Source of the DNA: an uncultured Opitutia bacterium
GTDB taxonomy: Bacteria > Verrucomicrobiota > Verrucomicrobiia > Opitutales > Opitutaceae
DNA: 64,000 bases
Assembly (NCBI GenBank): GCA_903896015.1
Contig: CAITWF010000025.1
Location: forward strand, 62,001-126,000
Direction: 5' to 3'
The notes under the pieces were generated by a model that worked only from the letters and a program-made list of their open reading frames with translations, had not been told where the DNA came from and did not search any database. This document shows, piece after piece, positions 54,940-64,000 of the stretch. The translations under genes and the position numbers were made by a program. How positions within the stretch are numbered: position 1 is the stretch's first letter; every line of letters starts with the position of its first letter.

Positions 54940-55739
54940 GCCCCGAGCCGCCCAGCCCCGATCGCGCGAGTCAGGTCGCCGCGTTGCTCGCAGCGCCGCT
55001 GCCGCGCAGCGTACCCGCGGAGCTACGGCGCGCGGCGTTGCGGCGGGGTGCTCCGGTGAAGCTGGCGGTCATCGGTAGCGGGTTCGTCCTGATGGGCGCA
55101 TTCTTCGTCTGGATGTTTTTTCCGTGGAGTTTTTATCGCGAGCATCGGCTGGCCGCAGTGGACGCCGCGACCGTGACAGGGCGCGTGGTCGCCACGGCGA
55201 CGACCAACCTGCACGTCAACAAGACCCCGGTGGTCCGCTACCAGTTTGAGTTTCAGATTCCGGGGGCCGGCCGCGGGAGTGGTGAGTGCTACACGACTGG
55301 CTTGCGGTGGCAGGCAGGCAGTCCGGTGGCGGTGCGTTACCGGCCCGAGGAGCCTGGGGTATGTTGCATCCAAGGCGCGCGGTTGAGTCAGTCGGGGGGA
55401 GCAGCGGCCCCCGTTTTCGTGTTTCCGCTCGTCGGAGTGGTTTTGGTCGGATGGGTGATTATGGCGCGACGCCGCATGGCATGGCTGCTCGAAAATGGTC
55501 TCTTGGCCGAAGCGCTCGTGGCGAGCGTCGAGCCTACGTTGATTCGCGTGAACAATCGTGTCGTGCATCGAATCACGTTGCAGCGCACGGATTCGCCGGA
55601 CGGAGGGACGTTCACCTTGAAGCAAACCGCACCCGAGGTGATCGCGTTTGCGAATGAGCGGATGGCCGCGAACCAACCCGTCTACGTCGTTTACGACGGG
55701 GCGAGACCGAATCGCGCAATCCTGCCGGAAACGCTCTAG
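54936..55739 (+). CDS. DUF3592 domain membrane protein
   Basis: A 267-aa membrane protein with two helices (about 42-63 and 165-183) and a beta-rich soluble part, including TVTGRVVATATTNLHVNKTP and WQAGSPVAVRYRPEEPGV, typical of DUF3592. Function unknown. Its TAG stop and that of the convergent nucleoside-hydrolase-like gene share the CTAG at 55736-55739. Confidence 0.78.
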   Translation: MSPEPPSPDRASQVAALLAAPLPRSVPAELRRAALRRGAPVKLAVIGSGFVLMGAFFVWMFFPWSFYREHRLAAVDAATVTGRVVATATTNLHVNKTPVVRYQFEFQIPGAGRGSGECYTTGLRWQAGSPVAVRYRPEEPGVCCIQGARLSQSGGAAAPVFVFPLVGVVLVGWVIMARRRMAWLLENGLLAEALVASVEPTLIRVNNRVVHRITLQRTDSPDGGTFTLKQTAPEVIAFANERMAANQPVYVVYDGARPNRAILPETL

Positions 55740-56851
55740 CGCCGCGTTAGGAGCTCCACGAACATCGTCTCGAGCCGCGGCACGTCGACGGTGCGGACGA
55801 CGGTCACGTCGGGCTCGCCCAGACCCGGGCCATGACTGGCCAACCAGCTCAGTGTCGCGCCATACGTTGCGCCATGATCGATCACGATGTCCATCGCGAG
55901 CGTCATCGTGTCTTTTGCGATTGGGGGATCGAGGAAGACGGCGGCGGCCACCTCGTCCCAAAGCGGAAACGGATCGCCGGGGAAACGGGCAAAATATTTG
56001 GCGACAGGCGAATCGCCGGCGCTGACGCGCTTGGCCATTTCCGGTTTGAGCTTGGTGTTGACGCTGGCGTCGGTCGGCACGGCGGTGATTTTTTTCCAGC
56101 CCGCGTGCAGCATGATCTTTGAAGCTTCGGGGTCCCAGCGGCTGTTGAACTCGACGCGCGGGTTGTGGAGAAACTGGAGCGAGAACTCGTCGACGTGCGA
56201 TGAGTCGGGGTTGAACGCGCCGCCCATGAAGATGAGTTCCTTCGCGTTGGCCGCGAAATGATCGTCGAGCTTTGCGGCGAGCGCGAGATTGGTGAACGGC
56301 CCCATCGCAAGGATCGACACTTCGCCGGGAAACTCGCGGACTTTGCGCACGAGAAATTCCGCGGCGGTTTCGGCGAGCGGCTTCGTGGTGGGTTCGCCTT
56401 CGGTCAGCGGCGGCACGACGTCGGCCGCGTGATAGCGCGTGCGGTTGAGGGTGTTGGAGTCGGGCCAGACTTCCGTCCAGGCACCTTTGTAGGCGAGCGG
56501 GCCGTAGAGTTTTTCCCAACGTTTCGTTTCTTCTTGGGAGTTGAGCAGCGGGTTCGTGGCGCCAGCGGCGACGGGCACGTCCGTGCGGCCGATGAGCTCG
56601 AGCATGCGGAGCGTGTGGGCGGTGTTTTCCTTCTGCCAGCCGTCGCCGCTGACCGTCGTGATGCCGAGCACCTCGACGTCGGGCGCCTGCAACACCATGA
56701 GGATCGGTTGGAGGTTCGGGCCACCGGGGCCAAAGGCATCCTGATCGATGATGACTTTCCGTTTGGGGGCGGCGACAAGCAAGGCCGCGCCGCCGCACAG
56801 GCACGCGAAAAAAACGAGGGGACGCACGAGGCGAGCGAGAGCAGTCGTCAT
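55736..56851 (-). CDS. Secreted nucleoside-hydrolase-fold protein lacking catalytic residues
   Basis: A 371-aa exported protein (signal: LVFFACLCGGAALLVAA) with the inosine/uridine-preferring nucleoside hydrolase fold: VEVLGITTVSGDGWQKEN, ILAMGPFTNLALAAK, ELIFMGGAFN, VEFNSRWDPEASKIML. However, the calcium/catalytic DxDxxxDD motif reads D36-Q-D38-AFGPGG: the two final Asp are absent (Pro42, Gly43). The usual catalytic His of the HD motif is W298-D299. So the normal ribohydrolase reaction is doubtful; a different hydrolase or a sugar-binding protein is possible. Confidence 0.8.
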   Translation of the reverse strand: MTTALARLVRPLVFFACLCGGAALLVAAPKRKVIIDQDAFGPGGPNLQPILMVLQAPDVEVLGITTVSGDGWQKENTAHTLRMLELIGRTDVPVAAGATNPLLNSQEETKRWEKLYGPLAYKGAWTEVWPDSNTLNRTRYHAADVVPPLTEGEPTTKPLAETAAEFLVRKVREFPGEVSILAMGPFTNLALAAKLDDHFAANAKELIFMGGAFNPDSSHVDEFSLQFLHNPRVEFNSRWDPEASKIMLHAGWKKITAVPTDASVNTKLKPEMAKRVSAGDSPVAKYFARFPGDPFPLWDEVAAAVFLDPPIAKDTMTLAMDIVIDHGATYGATLSWLASHGPGLGEPDVTVVRTVDVPRLETMFVELLTRR

Positions 56852-56883
56852 GCCGTCTGCTCTGATGCAACCCGGCGGCCCGC

Positions 56884-59800
56884 TCAAGCAAGGATCCGGC
56901 GCAGGCTGTCGAGGTCGAGGACCTTGGCGAGCGACTCTTCCTGCACCACGGCGGCCGCAAGAGCGGATTTCTCCTGTTGGAGCGCGCGGATTTTTTGTTC
57001 GACCGTGTTGGCGGCGAGCAGGCGGTAGGCAATGACGGGGCGCGTCTGGCCGATGCGGTGCGTGCGATCAATCGCCTGCGCCTCGACGGCGGGATTCCAC
57101 CACGGGTCGTAGAGGATCACGTAGCTGGCGGCGGTGAGGTTGAGGCCGAAGCCGGCGGCTTTCAGCGAGAGGAGGAAAACGGTTTTGGTTTTGTCGCGCT
57201 GAAATTCTTCGACGAGTTCAGCGCGATTCTCCGTCTGGCCGGTCAGCATGAGGTGGCCGATGCCGGCGGCGATTAGCCGAGCGCGGATGATTTCCAGCAT
57301 CTCGACGAACTGGCTGAACACCAAGACTTGGTGGCCTTCCTCGTGCAGCTCCTCCACGCGTTCGAGGAGCGCGTCGAGTTTTGCGCTCGGGAGTTCGGCA
57401 TGCGCTGGATCGATGAGGGCGGGGTGGCAGCAGATTTGGCGGAGGCGCAGGAGGCTCGCGAGAATGTTGAAGCGCACTTTGTCGAGGGCGCGCGCGGTTT
57501 CGATGCCGAGGAGCTGGGCGCGGGCGCGCTTGAGTTCGGCATCGTAGAGTTTGCGCTGGGCGGGTTCGAGCTCGACGACGAGTTCGTCCTCCGTGCGCGG
57601 CGGAAGATCGGGCGCGGCCTGGGCCTTTGTGCGGCGGAGGAGAAAATGATGCACGCGGCGGTGGAGGCGGGCGAGCGCGGCGGGTTCCTTCTCGTCGTAT
57701 TGGCGGCGAAAAGCGGTCTGCGACCCGAGCAGGCCGGGCTGCGCAAAGGCAAAGAGGCTCCACAAATCGGTGAGGCGGTTTTCGACCGGCGTGCCGGTGA
57801 GGACGAGGCGGTGGCGTGTGGGCAACGCCCGCGCGGCGGCGGCGGCCTGGCTGTTGGGATTCTTAATGAACTGGCCTTCGTCGAGGACGACGGCATCCCA
57901 GGCGCCGGATCCGAACCAGGCGGCGTTGAGGCGGAGCTGGGTGTAGTTGGCGACGAGGAGTTGAGATGCAAAATTTGAACTTTGAGACGCGGCCAGTGCA
58001 GGCGTGAATTCGGCCACGGCGAGCGAGGGCGCGAAGCGCGCGGTCTCGGCGAGCCAGCCGTGGACGACGCTTTTCGGGCAGATGACGAGCGCGCGGAAAT
58101 TTCCGGCGCCGTCACGGGGCGCGTCACGGAGATGCAGCAGCCACGCTAGGGTCTGCACGGTTTTGCCGAGGCCCATGTCGTCGGCCAGCACGCCCCCGAA
58201 GCCTTGCGCGGAGAGATGCGCGAGAAAGTGAAAGCCTTCCACCTGATATGGGCGCAGGGTTGCGGTGAGCCCGGCGGGCAGGGGCGGCGGCGGGAGTGCG
58301 GCGAGCTCAGCGATGCGGGTGCGCAACGCGGCGGCGAGTTTCGCGTCGCGCGATTCGAGGGCGGCGGCTTCGCTTGCGAGTTGGAGCGCGTGAAGGCGGT
58401 GCGTGGCGGGTTTGCCGGAGGCGAACACATCCTCGGCGGTGAGCCCGAGCCGATCGAGGGCGGCGGCGGCGGGCGTGCCGGTTTCGGCGCCGGCGAGTTC
58501 GAGGCGGTGCCAACCGCCCTGTGGGAGCCGCACCCACTTGCCGCGGGCCTTCAGGAGCAGGGCGATCTCGTCTGGGGTGAGCGTGGTGTCCTCGACGCGC
58601 AGCGCCACGGTGAGATCGAACCAGTCGTGGCCGGAGTCGGCGGGAATCGCGGAAAAATCCATCGTCGCGCGCAGCGGCGCAGCGAAAAATCCGGCGAGTT
58701 CGGGCGAGGCGTCGATGTCGAGGCCGGCGGGCAGCGTCGCGTGCCACGCAACGAATTCCTCCGGGAAATTCTTTCCAACGGCGCGCGTCCACGCTCCTGC
58801 CCAATCATGCCAGCCGAAGCGAAAATCGGCGAAGCGTGCGCCTACGGCGTTGGCGGCGGTGAGATCGAATTCAAGGATCGGATCATTGGGGCGGCGGTTG
58901 GGCGGGGCTCCGTCCTTCGCCCACTGCCAGCCGCCGTTGCCGCGCCACTCTTGCACGCACCGCGGATCGTCGGCGCGCGCCAACAGCTGGGCCTGAAACT
59001 GCGGGGCAGCGGTGAAGCCGAAGTTGCTTTCGGACTCGACCACCCAGCATTTGAGCATCGGGCGCAACGCAACCTGCCGCACTTTCGCCTCAAGTGAGGC
59101 CGGCAGCCGCACACCGCTGGCGCGCAGATGGGCCATGATGTCCGTGTCGGCGAGCGCGGCGGTGGGTAACGGTGCGGCCGGCAGCGGCGGCGGGCCGCGC
59201 CAGATGCGGCTGTCGTGCAAATAGAGCGGCGCGGGCGTGACGGTGATGAGGCGGGCGCCAGTCGCGGGAATGCCGTCGGGCGCGACGAGCCGCACGTCGA
59301 GGCGGTCACGTGTCGTGGTGGATGGCACCGCCTCGGGCACGAGGGGCCTGGCCTCGATGACAAACGGGTTGCCGTTGGGCAGCACGATCGCGGGATGCGT
59401 CGCGCGATTGGCAAGGATGGCGGCGGCGGTGTCAGGCGGGAGCGCGTGTCTCAACGCGACGCCAGACAAAGCGTAGCGGTTGGCGAGGACGAGCGTAAGG
59501 GCGAGGGCAGCTTCGGCGGGCGCAAGCGATTCAAAATCGGCGGCTTGGGCGCGGGCGAGTGCACCCACCCACTTCATGGGCGGCGGTCTCCACGGTTTGT
59601 CGGCGGCGGTCCGGGCTTCGATGAACAGCCGGCCGTCGACTGCGAGGCGCGCCCGCAGGCCCACGAGGCCCTCGCGCAAGGCCCCCGCCGGCAGGACCGT
59701 TTCCGACGTGGTGCCGCGTGCCGGCACATGGAGTGCGGTGCGCCAGGCGTGGAGTTGTTGTTGCACGAGCAACGCATCGAGTGCGGCATGGACGCGCCCG

Positions 59801-60552
59801 GTGTCGGTGAGCGGTCGAAACACCTCCGGGATCGGCCGGCCGTGCAACTCGAGGTTATAGGCGAGATATTGCCAGAGTTCCCAGGGATCGGCGGGCGCTG
59901 TGGCAGGTGTCCACCAACCGCGGAAGAGCGGTTCCCACTGATGCGAGCCGGGCGGAAGGGCATCGGCAAAGCCGTGGCGACGGAGCGTAAGCTCGTGGAG
60001 TAAAAAGTGAGCCTGGACGAAATCGGTGAACAGCGCGGAGAGCTGGCCGAGTTGGCGACCTTCGGCCTCGGTGAGCGGGCGGCCGAGCTTTTCCGCCAGC
60101 ACGGGCGTCCACTCTTCGCGAAACGAAACTTTTTTCGCGACGGGCTTCAGCGCCGGCGCAGGAACGATCGGGAGATCGTCGTCTTCGGCGACCACGGCGG
60201 CAGCGGTCTGAATCTTATCCTCCGTTTCGAAGTCCGCCCCGCGGCTCGCGACCCATGCGACACCTGCCGCGACCGCGTGTTTGCAATTGGCCGACATCGG
60301 ACAGGAACATTGTGAGGTCCATTTGCCGCGGGTGAGAAAGATCGTGACCTCGTAAAGCTCCTGCCCGGCGACCTCGGCCTGCACAAAGTGATCGGCGTCG
60401 GCCCACTCCGCGCGCACGCGGCCCTTTTCATAGTAGGACCGACCGCGGTGGCGCGTCGCGGAGTCGCACGCGGCGATCCACCGTTCGAGCGCGGCGAGCG
60501 CCTCGGGCGTGCGAACCATCGCGACCACCGGAGGCTTGGATTTGGCACACAT
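56884..60552 (-). CDS. SWIM zinc-finger SNF2-type helicase/ATPase
   Basis: A 1222-aa DNA-dependent ATPase of the SNF2 family. An N-terminal SWIM zinc finger has C82, C84, C90 and H92 (CSCPMSANCKH). A long middle part is little conserved. The helicase core is C-terminal: motif I DDMGLGKTVQTLAWLL (near residue 797), DEGQ box, GTPVENRLTDLWSLF, VLVFSQFVEML and VI EAQAIDRTHRIGQTRPV. Such bacterial proteins are linked to transcription recycling or DNA repair (RapA/HepA-like roles), which is inference. An in-frame ATG at 60519 is an alternative start. The gene upstream of it on this strand is glyS. Confidence 0.93.
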   Translation of the reverse strand: MCAKSKPPVVAMVRTPEALAALERWIAACDSATRHRGRSYYEKGRVRAEWADADHFVQAEVAGQELYEVTIFLTRGKWTSQCSCPMSANCKHAVAAGVAWVASRGADFETEDKIQTAAAVVAEDDDLPIVPAPALKPVAKKVSFREEWTPVLAEKLGRPLTEAEGRQLGQLSALFTDFVQAHFLLHELTLRRHGFADALPPGSHQWEPLFRGWWTPATAPADPWELWQYLAYNLELHGRPIPEVFRPLTDTGRVHAALDALLVQQQLHAWRTALHVPARGTTSETVLPAGALREGLVGLRARLAVDGRLFIEARTAADKPWRPPPMKWVGALARAQAADFESLAPAEAALALTLVLANRYALSGVALRHALPPDTAAAILANRATHPAIVLPNGNPFVIEARPLVPEAVPSTTTRDRLDVRLVAPDGIPATGARLITVTPAPLYLHDSRIWRGPPPLPAAPLPTAALADTDIMAHLRASGVRLPASLEAKVRQVALRPMLKCWVVESESNFGFTAAPQFQAQLLARADDPRCVQEWRGNGGWQWAKDGAPPNRRPNDPILEFDLTAANAVGARFADFRFGWHDWAGAWTRAVGKNFPEEFVAWHATLPAGLDIDASPELAGFFAAPLRATMDFSAIPADSGHDWFDLTVALRVEDTTLTPDEIALLLKARGKWVRLPQGGWHRLELAGAETGTPAAAALDRLGLTAEDVFASGKPATHRLHALQLASEAAALESRDAKLAAALRTRIAELAALPPPPLPAGLTATLRPYQVEGFHFLAHLSAQGFGGVLADDMGLGKTVQTLAWLLHLRDAPRDGAGNFRALVICPKSVVHGWLAETARFAPSLAVAEFTPALAASQSSNFASQLLVANYTQLRLNAAWFGSGAWDAVVLDEGQFIKNPNSQAAAAARALPTRHRLVLTGTPVENRLTDLWSLFAFAQPGLLGSQTAFRRQYDEKEPAALARLHRRVHHFLLRRTKAQAAPDLPPRTEDELVVELEPAQRKLYDAELKRARAQLLGIETARALDKVRFNILASLLRLRQICCHPALIDPAHAELPSAKLDALLERVEELHEEGHQVLVFSQFVEMLEIIRARLIAAGIGHLMLTGQTENRAELVEEFQRDKTKTVFLLSLKAAGFGLNLTAASYVILYDPWWNPAVEAQAIDRTHRIGQTRPVIAYRLLAANTVEQKIRALQQEKSALAAAVVQEESLAKVLDLDSLRRILA

Positions 60553-60584
60553 GGTAGCGCGAGCGGAGTCGTGGTGTTTGAGTT

Positions 60585-60657
60585 GGTCGTCTCGGCTTCA
60601 GCCGGTCCGGGTTCCGGCTGACGCCGGGCCGACCAGCTCGGGCCGTGCTACGGCACG
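60585..60657. repeat. Nested palindromes after glyS (REP-like)
   Basis: The spacer between glyS and the SNF2 gene holds a nested hairpin: outer GGTCG (60585-60589)/CGACC (60630-60634), inner CAGCCGG (60599-60605)/CCGGCTG (60614-60620). A second small hairpin CGTGC/GCACG (60644-60657) lies 3 bp from the glyS stop. Could terminate glyS, but no T-run is present; resembles an interspersed palindromic element. Confidence 0.55.
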
Positions 60658-60659
60658 AC

Positions 60660-62189
60660 TCAATACACGTGCTCCTCAAGCAACGCGAAGAGCTCCGCCT
60701 CGGTGATCCGGCGCTGGGCCATCGAGTCGCGCTCGCGAAGCGTAAACGTGTCGCCCGGCTTCTCGACTGTCTCGAAGTCGATCGTCACGCACCACGGTGT
60801 GCCGATCTCGTCCTGGCGACGGTAGCGTTTGCCGATGTTGCCGCCGTCGTCGTAAAACACGGCGTAGCGGCGCTGCAGCTTCTTGTAGAGATCATGGGCG
60901 CGCTTCGTGAGCGCCTCTTTGTTTTTCAGGAGCGGGAGCACGGCGACCTTCACTGGCGCGATGCGCGGGGAGAGCCGGAGCACGGTGCGTTTCTCGACGT
61001 TGCCCTTCTCGTCCTTCACGTCCTCCTCCGCGTAACCGGCGCAGAGCACGGCGAGCAGGATGCGATCGACGCCCACAGCGGGCTCGATCACGTGCGGCAC
61101 AAATTTCTTTTTCGAGGCCTCGTCGAACACGTCCTGCGGCTTGCCGGACGCCTGCGCATGCTGGCCGAGATCGTAGTTGCCGCGCGCGGCGATGCCCCAG
61201 AGTTCCTGCACGCCGAACGGATAGGCGAACATGATGTCCACGGTGCCCTTCGAGTAGAACGCGAGCTTCTCCTTCGGGTGCGCGTAGAGCGAGAGGTGAG
61301 ACTCGGGCAGTCCAACCGAGATGAGCCACTGGCGGCACCACTCGATCCATTCCTTGTGGCACTTGTCCCAATCGGCGTCCTCGTGGATGAAATATTCCAT
61401 CTCCATCTGCTCGAACTCGCGCGAGCGGAAGATGAAGTTGCGGGGCGTGATCTCGTTGCGAAACGATTTGCCGATTTGCGCGATGCCGAACGGCAGCTTC
61501 ACACGGCCGGTGTCCCAGATATTTTTGAAATCAACGAACATGCCCTGTGCGGTCTCGGGACGGAGGTAGGCGACGGACGAGCCATCGGTCATCGCGCCCA
61601 CATTCGTCTGAAACATCATGTTGAACGCACGCGCCTCGGTGAGGCTGCCCGGCTCGCCGGTAGCGGGCGAGGGGATGAGCGGGATTTCCTCGGGCTTGGC
61701 CTCGGTGAAATCGCGGGCGGCGACCGGCGCGAGCGAGCCGACAATTGCTTTCTTGCGCTTAAAGATTTCAGCGGCGGCCTGGAGATCGGCGACGGTCTTT
61801 TCGGACTCGAGCGCGCTGACGTAGCCGACGGTTTTTCCATCCACGACGACTGGCGAGAAGAACAATTGATCCGCGCGGAACCGCTGCTTCGACACTTTGC
61901 AGTCCACCAGCGGATCGCTGAACCCGGCGACGTGGCCCGACGCTTCCCACACCTTCGGGTGCATGATGATCGACGACTCGAGGCCGACGATGTCGTCGCG
62001 GCGGCGCACCATGTCGTTCCACCAGCAGTCACGGATGTTCTTCTTCAGCTCGGACCCGAGGGGACCGTAGTCGAAGAAGCCGTTGAACCCGCCGTAGATT
62101 TCAGACGACTGGAAAATGAAACCGCGGCGCTTCGCGAGCGACACGATGGCATCCATGGACACGGCGGGAGTGGCGGTTTCGGCGGACAT
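60660..62189 (-). CDS. glyQS: Glycyl-tRNA synthetase, homodimeric type
   Basis: Charges tRNA-Gly. The class II motifs are clear: [20 protein letters not shown] at the N-terminus, [20 protein letters not shown], motif 2 [20 protein letters not shown], then [20 protein letters not shown] (motif 3 region) and the C-terminal anticodon-binding domain. The 509-aa length is that of the eukaryote/Thermus-like alpha2 form rather than the alpha2beta2 form. The ATG at 62189 gives [11 protein letters not shown]. Confidence 0.97.
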   Translation of the reverse strand: MSAETATPAVSMDAIVSLAKRRGFIFQSSEIYGGFNGFFDYGPLGSELKKNIRDCWWNDMVRRRDDIVGLESSIIMHPKVWEASGHVAGFSDPLVDCKVSKQRFRADQLFFSPVVVDGKTVGYVSALESEKTVADLQAAAEIFKRKKAIVGSLAPVAARDFTEAKPEEIPLIPSPATGEPGSLTEARAFNMMFQTNVGAMTDGSSVAYLRPETAQGMFVDFKNIWDTGRVKLPFGIAQIGKSFRNEITPRNFIFRSREFEQMEMEYFIHEDADWDKCHKEWIEWCRQWLISVGLPESHLSLYAHPKEKLAFYSKGTVDIMFAYPFGVQELWGIAARGNYDLGQHAQASGKPQDVFDEASKKKFVPHVIEPAVGVDRILLAVLCAGYAEEDVKDEKGNVEKRTVLRLSPRIAPVKVAVLPLLKNKEALTKRAHDLYKKLQRRYAVFYDDGGNIGKRYRRQDEIGTPWCVTIDFETVEKPGDTFTLRERDSMAQRRITEAELFALLEEHVY

Positions 62190-62565
62190 AAGACGCGAGA
62201 GTTAGCCGGGCACGGTGCTCGCGGTCAATTCCGGGGTTGGCCGGTCTTTGGGGCGAAGCATTGGCCCATGAGGCGCTCGCCCCCTTCCGGGTGTCCGCAA
62301 ATCAAAATCTTTCGGCCGAATAGAAAAATACGCAGGTCTGCGACGCTCTGGAGGCAGCCTGTGATGAAATGCGCTCCGTCCTTACGCTCGATCGGTAGAA
62401 AAAGCTCCACGATAGGTGGAGCCTATGCTGCGTGCGCGCCATCGGCCTTTTGCGTTTCTTCCGGGCGTGCTCACCGTTTCCTCTGCGGAACCTCGCGCCG
62501 CAGGAAAAGTCAGAGCGCCCATCGCTCGTTCCACGCTTTAACCTTAAACTAATCCCGTCCTCTCC
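62190..62565. other. 376-bp non-coding spacer between glyQS and degQ
   Basis: No supported gene lies here. It holds the divergent regulatory region of glyQS and degQ. A bulged hairpin at 62477-62507 (TTTCC-CTGCGG/CCGCAGGAAA) and a minus-strand terminator-like hairpin at 62399-62422 are visible. An AT-rich stretch at 62538-62551 (TTTAACCTTAAACT) may be part of the degQ promoter. Confidence 0.6.
62399..62422 (-). terminator. Terminator-like hairpin on the minus strand in the glyQS-degQ spacer
   Basis: On the minus strand GCTCCAC-CTATC-GTGGAGC is followed by TTTTTC: a 7-bp GC-rich stem, 5-base loop and T-run, a good match to an intrinsic terminator. No annotated gene on this strand ends here, so it might end a small RNA starting within 62423-62565. 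Confidence 0.6.
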
Positions 62566-64000
62566 ATGAATCGCTCCTCGCTCCTTCGCTCCGCCCTGCT
62601 CACGGCCGCTGCCGTGACCGGTCTCGCCCTCTGGGCCGCCGACAAAACCGAATCGCGCCCCGCGCCGAAATTCACGCTCGACGCCAAGCCGATCAACCGC
62701 GACGCCGCCGAGCGCGTGAGTTACGCCGGCGTCGTGAAAAAGACCGCGCCGAGCGTCGTCTACGTTTTCACCTCGAAAAAAGTCCGTGCGCAAAACACCA
62801 ACCCATTCTTCGAAGATCCGACGATGCGCCGCTTCTTCGGCATTCCGGACGACGAATCCGGCGGCGGCGGCAACGGTAATGGCAACGGTCGCCGCAACCG
62901 CAGCCGCGGCTCCGAGCAGGTCCAGACCGGCCTTGGCTCCGGCATCATCGTCACCGCTGATGGCTACATTCTCACCAACAACCACGTCGTCGATGGCGCC
63001 GACGAAGTGAAGGTAAGGTTCGGCGACCCAATCAAGGAATACAAAGCCGCCGTCGTCGGCCGCGATTCCAAAGCCGACGTCGCCGTCATCAAGATCGAAG
63101 CGACCGGCCTTTCCGCCGCCATCCTCGGCGACAGCGACCAACTCGAAATCGGCGACGTCGTCCTCGCGATCGGCAATCCGTTCGGCGTCGGCCAATCCGT
63201 CAGCCGCGGCATCGTCAGCGCCCTCGGCCGCAACGGCCTCGGCATCGAGACCTATGAGGACTTCATCCAGACCGACGCCGCGATCAACCCCGGCAACTCT
63301 GGCGGCGCGCTTTTCGACACCGACGGCCGCGTCGTCGGCATCAATACCGCGATCCTCAGCCGCACCGGCGGCTTTAACGGCATCGGTTTCGCGATTCCGA
63401 TCAACCAGGTGCGCGGCCTCGCCGAGCAGATCGTCACGAAGGGGAAGGTCGAGCGCGCCTATCTCGGCGTCGAGACGCAGGCACTCGACTCCGATCTGTC
63501 CGAGATGCTCAAGGCCAAGCAGGGCGCGTTGATCAACGTCGTCCACCCCGGCACGCCCGCGGAAAAAGCCGGCCTGAAAAACGGCGACGTCATCACAAAG
63601 GTGGACAACACCGAGGTGAAGGACAACCGCCAGTTGCAGCTTTTGATTACGCGGATCGCGCCCGGCACCGAGGTAAAGATCACCTATCTGCGCGACGACA
63701 AGACCGCGACCACGACCGCGAAGCTCGGCACGCTCAACGACAAACTGATTGCCGGCGGTGACGATCGCAGCATCGGCGGCAGCAGCGATGGCGTGCTCGA
63801 CGACGTCTCGATTGGCGAACTCACGCCGGAAATCCGCCAGGAGATCGGCGCGCCCAAACGCATCGAGGGCGTGGTCGTCACCGGCGTCGAACCCGGCGGC
63901 ACCGCCGCGCGTGCCGGCCTGCGCGAAAACGACATCATCCTCTCGCTCGATCGGAAGCCGACGCCCGACGTCGAAGCGGCTGTGAAACTCAGCGAAGAGA
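62566..64000 (+). CDS. degQ: Do-family periplasmic serine protease, DegQ/HtrA (3' end cut by window edge)
   Basis: Exported quality-control protease. A signal peptide (SLLRSALLTAAAVTGLALW) is followed by a trypsin-like domain with the catalytic triad: His in ILTNNHVVDGA, Asp in KADVAVIKI and Ser in NPGNSGGALFD. Two PDZ domains follow (first about 290-380, with YLGVETQ and VVHPGTPAEKAGLKNGD; second beginning near residue 425, VTGVEPGGTAARAGLREND), the second running off the window. A Gly/Asn/Arg-rich insert (about 103-122) in the LA loop is longer than usual. The ATG at 62566 is the only sensible start. Confidence 0.95.
   Translation, partial: MNRSSLLRSALLTAAAVTGLALWAADKTESRPAPKFTLDAKPINRDAAERVSYAGVVKKTAPSVVYVFTSKKVRAQNTNPFFEDPTMRRFFGIPDDESGGGGNGNGNGRRNRSRGSEQVQTGLGSGIIVTADGYILTNNHVVDGADEVKVRFGDPIKEYKAAVVGRDSKADVAVIKIEATGLSAAILGDSDQLEIGDVVLAIGNPFGVGQSVSRGIVSALGRNGLGIETYEDFIQTDAAINPGNSGGALFDTDGRVVGINTAILSRTGGFNGIGFAIPINQVRGLAEQIVTKGKVERAYLGVETQALDSDLSEMLKAKQGALINVVHPGTPAEKAGLKNGDVITKVDNTEVKDNRQLQLLITRIAPGTEVKITYLRDDKTATTTAKLGTLNDKLIAGGDDRSIGGSSDGVLDDVSIGELTPEIRQEIGAPKRIEGVVVTGVEPGGTAARAGLRENDIILSLDRKPTPDVEAAVKLSEE

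Noticed and set aside
62399-62565. SRP RNA (4.5S) or RNase P RNA in the glyQS-degQ spacer
   Set aside because: The minus strand has CCCGGAAGAAACGC and AGAGGAAAC, faintly like 4.5S or RNase P motifs, but the 4.5S GGAAGGnAGCA core is not matched and the space is far too short for RNase P.
62302-63546. Long minus-strand open frame opposite degQ
   Set aside because: It is the reverse-strand shadow of degQ; the product has low-complexity acidic composition and no family pattern, while the plus frame gives an intact protease.
1-64000. CRISPR array, prophage, insertion sequence, integron, tRNA or rRNA genes
   Set aside because: No regularly spaced repeats, transposase or integrase motifs, or cloverleaf/rRNA-like sequences were found on reading both strands.

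Overview
The window reads as one contiguous stretch of chromosome from a GC-rich (about two-thirds G+C by eye), free-living Gram-negative bacterium. The mix of genes suggests Verrucomicrobiota, probably Opitutaceae or a close relative: MASE1 and PAS hybrid kinases, PVC-style secreted phosphodiesterases, a cytochrome-like haem-binding domain protein, DUF4202, DUF2721 and DUF3592 proteins, and phrase-like intergenic repeats. This assignment is inference from gene content; no rRNA or other taxonomic marker is present. There is no phage, integrase, transposase, CRISPR array, tRNA or rRNA. Most genes are housekeeping, packed head to tail with many 4-bp ATGA or GTGA overlaps.

Layout. 1-9.5 kb: two PAS histidine kinases with receivers, pdxH, an M20 peptidase, MarC, a GH88-like hydrolase, a PHP histidinol phosphatase and an 89-aa protein. 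9.5-19 kb: rlmN, DAHP synthase, an Aim6-like phosphodiesterase, a lytic transglycosylase, a 5'-nucleotidase-like protein, miaB and gmk. 19-26 kb: the de novo NAD operon nadA-nadC-nadB, an FAD-linked oxidase and gnd with a clear terminator. 26-30 kb: molybdenum cofactor synthesis (moeA-moaC-moaD-moaE, with moaA divergent). 30-36 kb: dnaN, pssA coupled to a RelE-like protein, a five-EF-hand secreted protein and ilvA. 36-47.4 kb, all on the plus strand: a MASE1 hybrid kinase, a GT-C membrane glycosyltransferase, a four-gene ABC transporter (two ATPases and two permeases), a secreted protein, an ECF sigma factor interrupted by an in-frame TGA, and its anti-sigma partner. 47.4-57 kb: a 1000-aa S9 peptidase, hydrolases and small DUF proteins. 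57-64 kb: a SWIM/SNF2 helicase, glycyl-tRNA synthetase and the start of a DegQ/HtrA protease.

I found no clear novel multi-gene system. The points most worth checking are: (1) the ECF sigma gene split by TGA exactly in the sigma2-sigma4 linker with the frame otherwise intact; (2) palindromic elements carried in frame inside rlmN and inside the signal-peptide region of a lytic transglycosylase; (3) a stand-alone RelE-like gene overlapping pssA; (4) a nucleoside-hydrolase-fold protein lacking its catalytic residues; (5) phrase-like intergenic repeats, one of which supplies the likely start codon of moaA; (6) a possible small RNA with a rho-independent terminator upstream of degQ.

Starts were chosen by eye from family length, coding overlaps and the start of similarity. 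Shine-Dalgarno sequences are mostly weak or absent, so several starts are uncertain and are marked as such.
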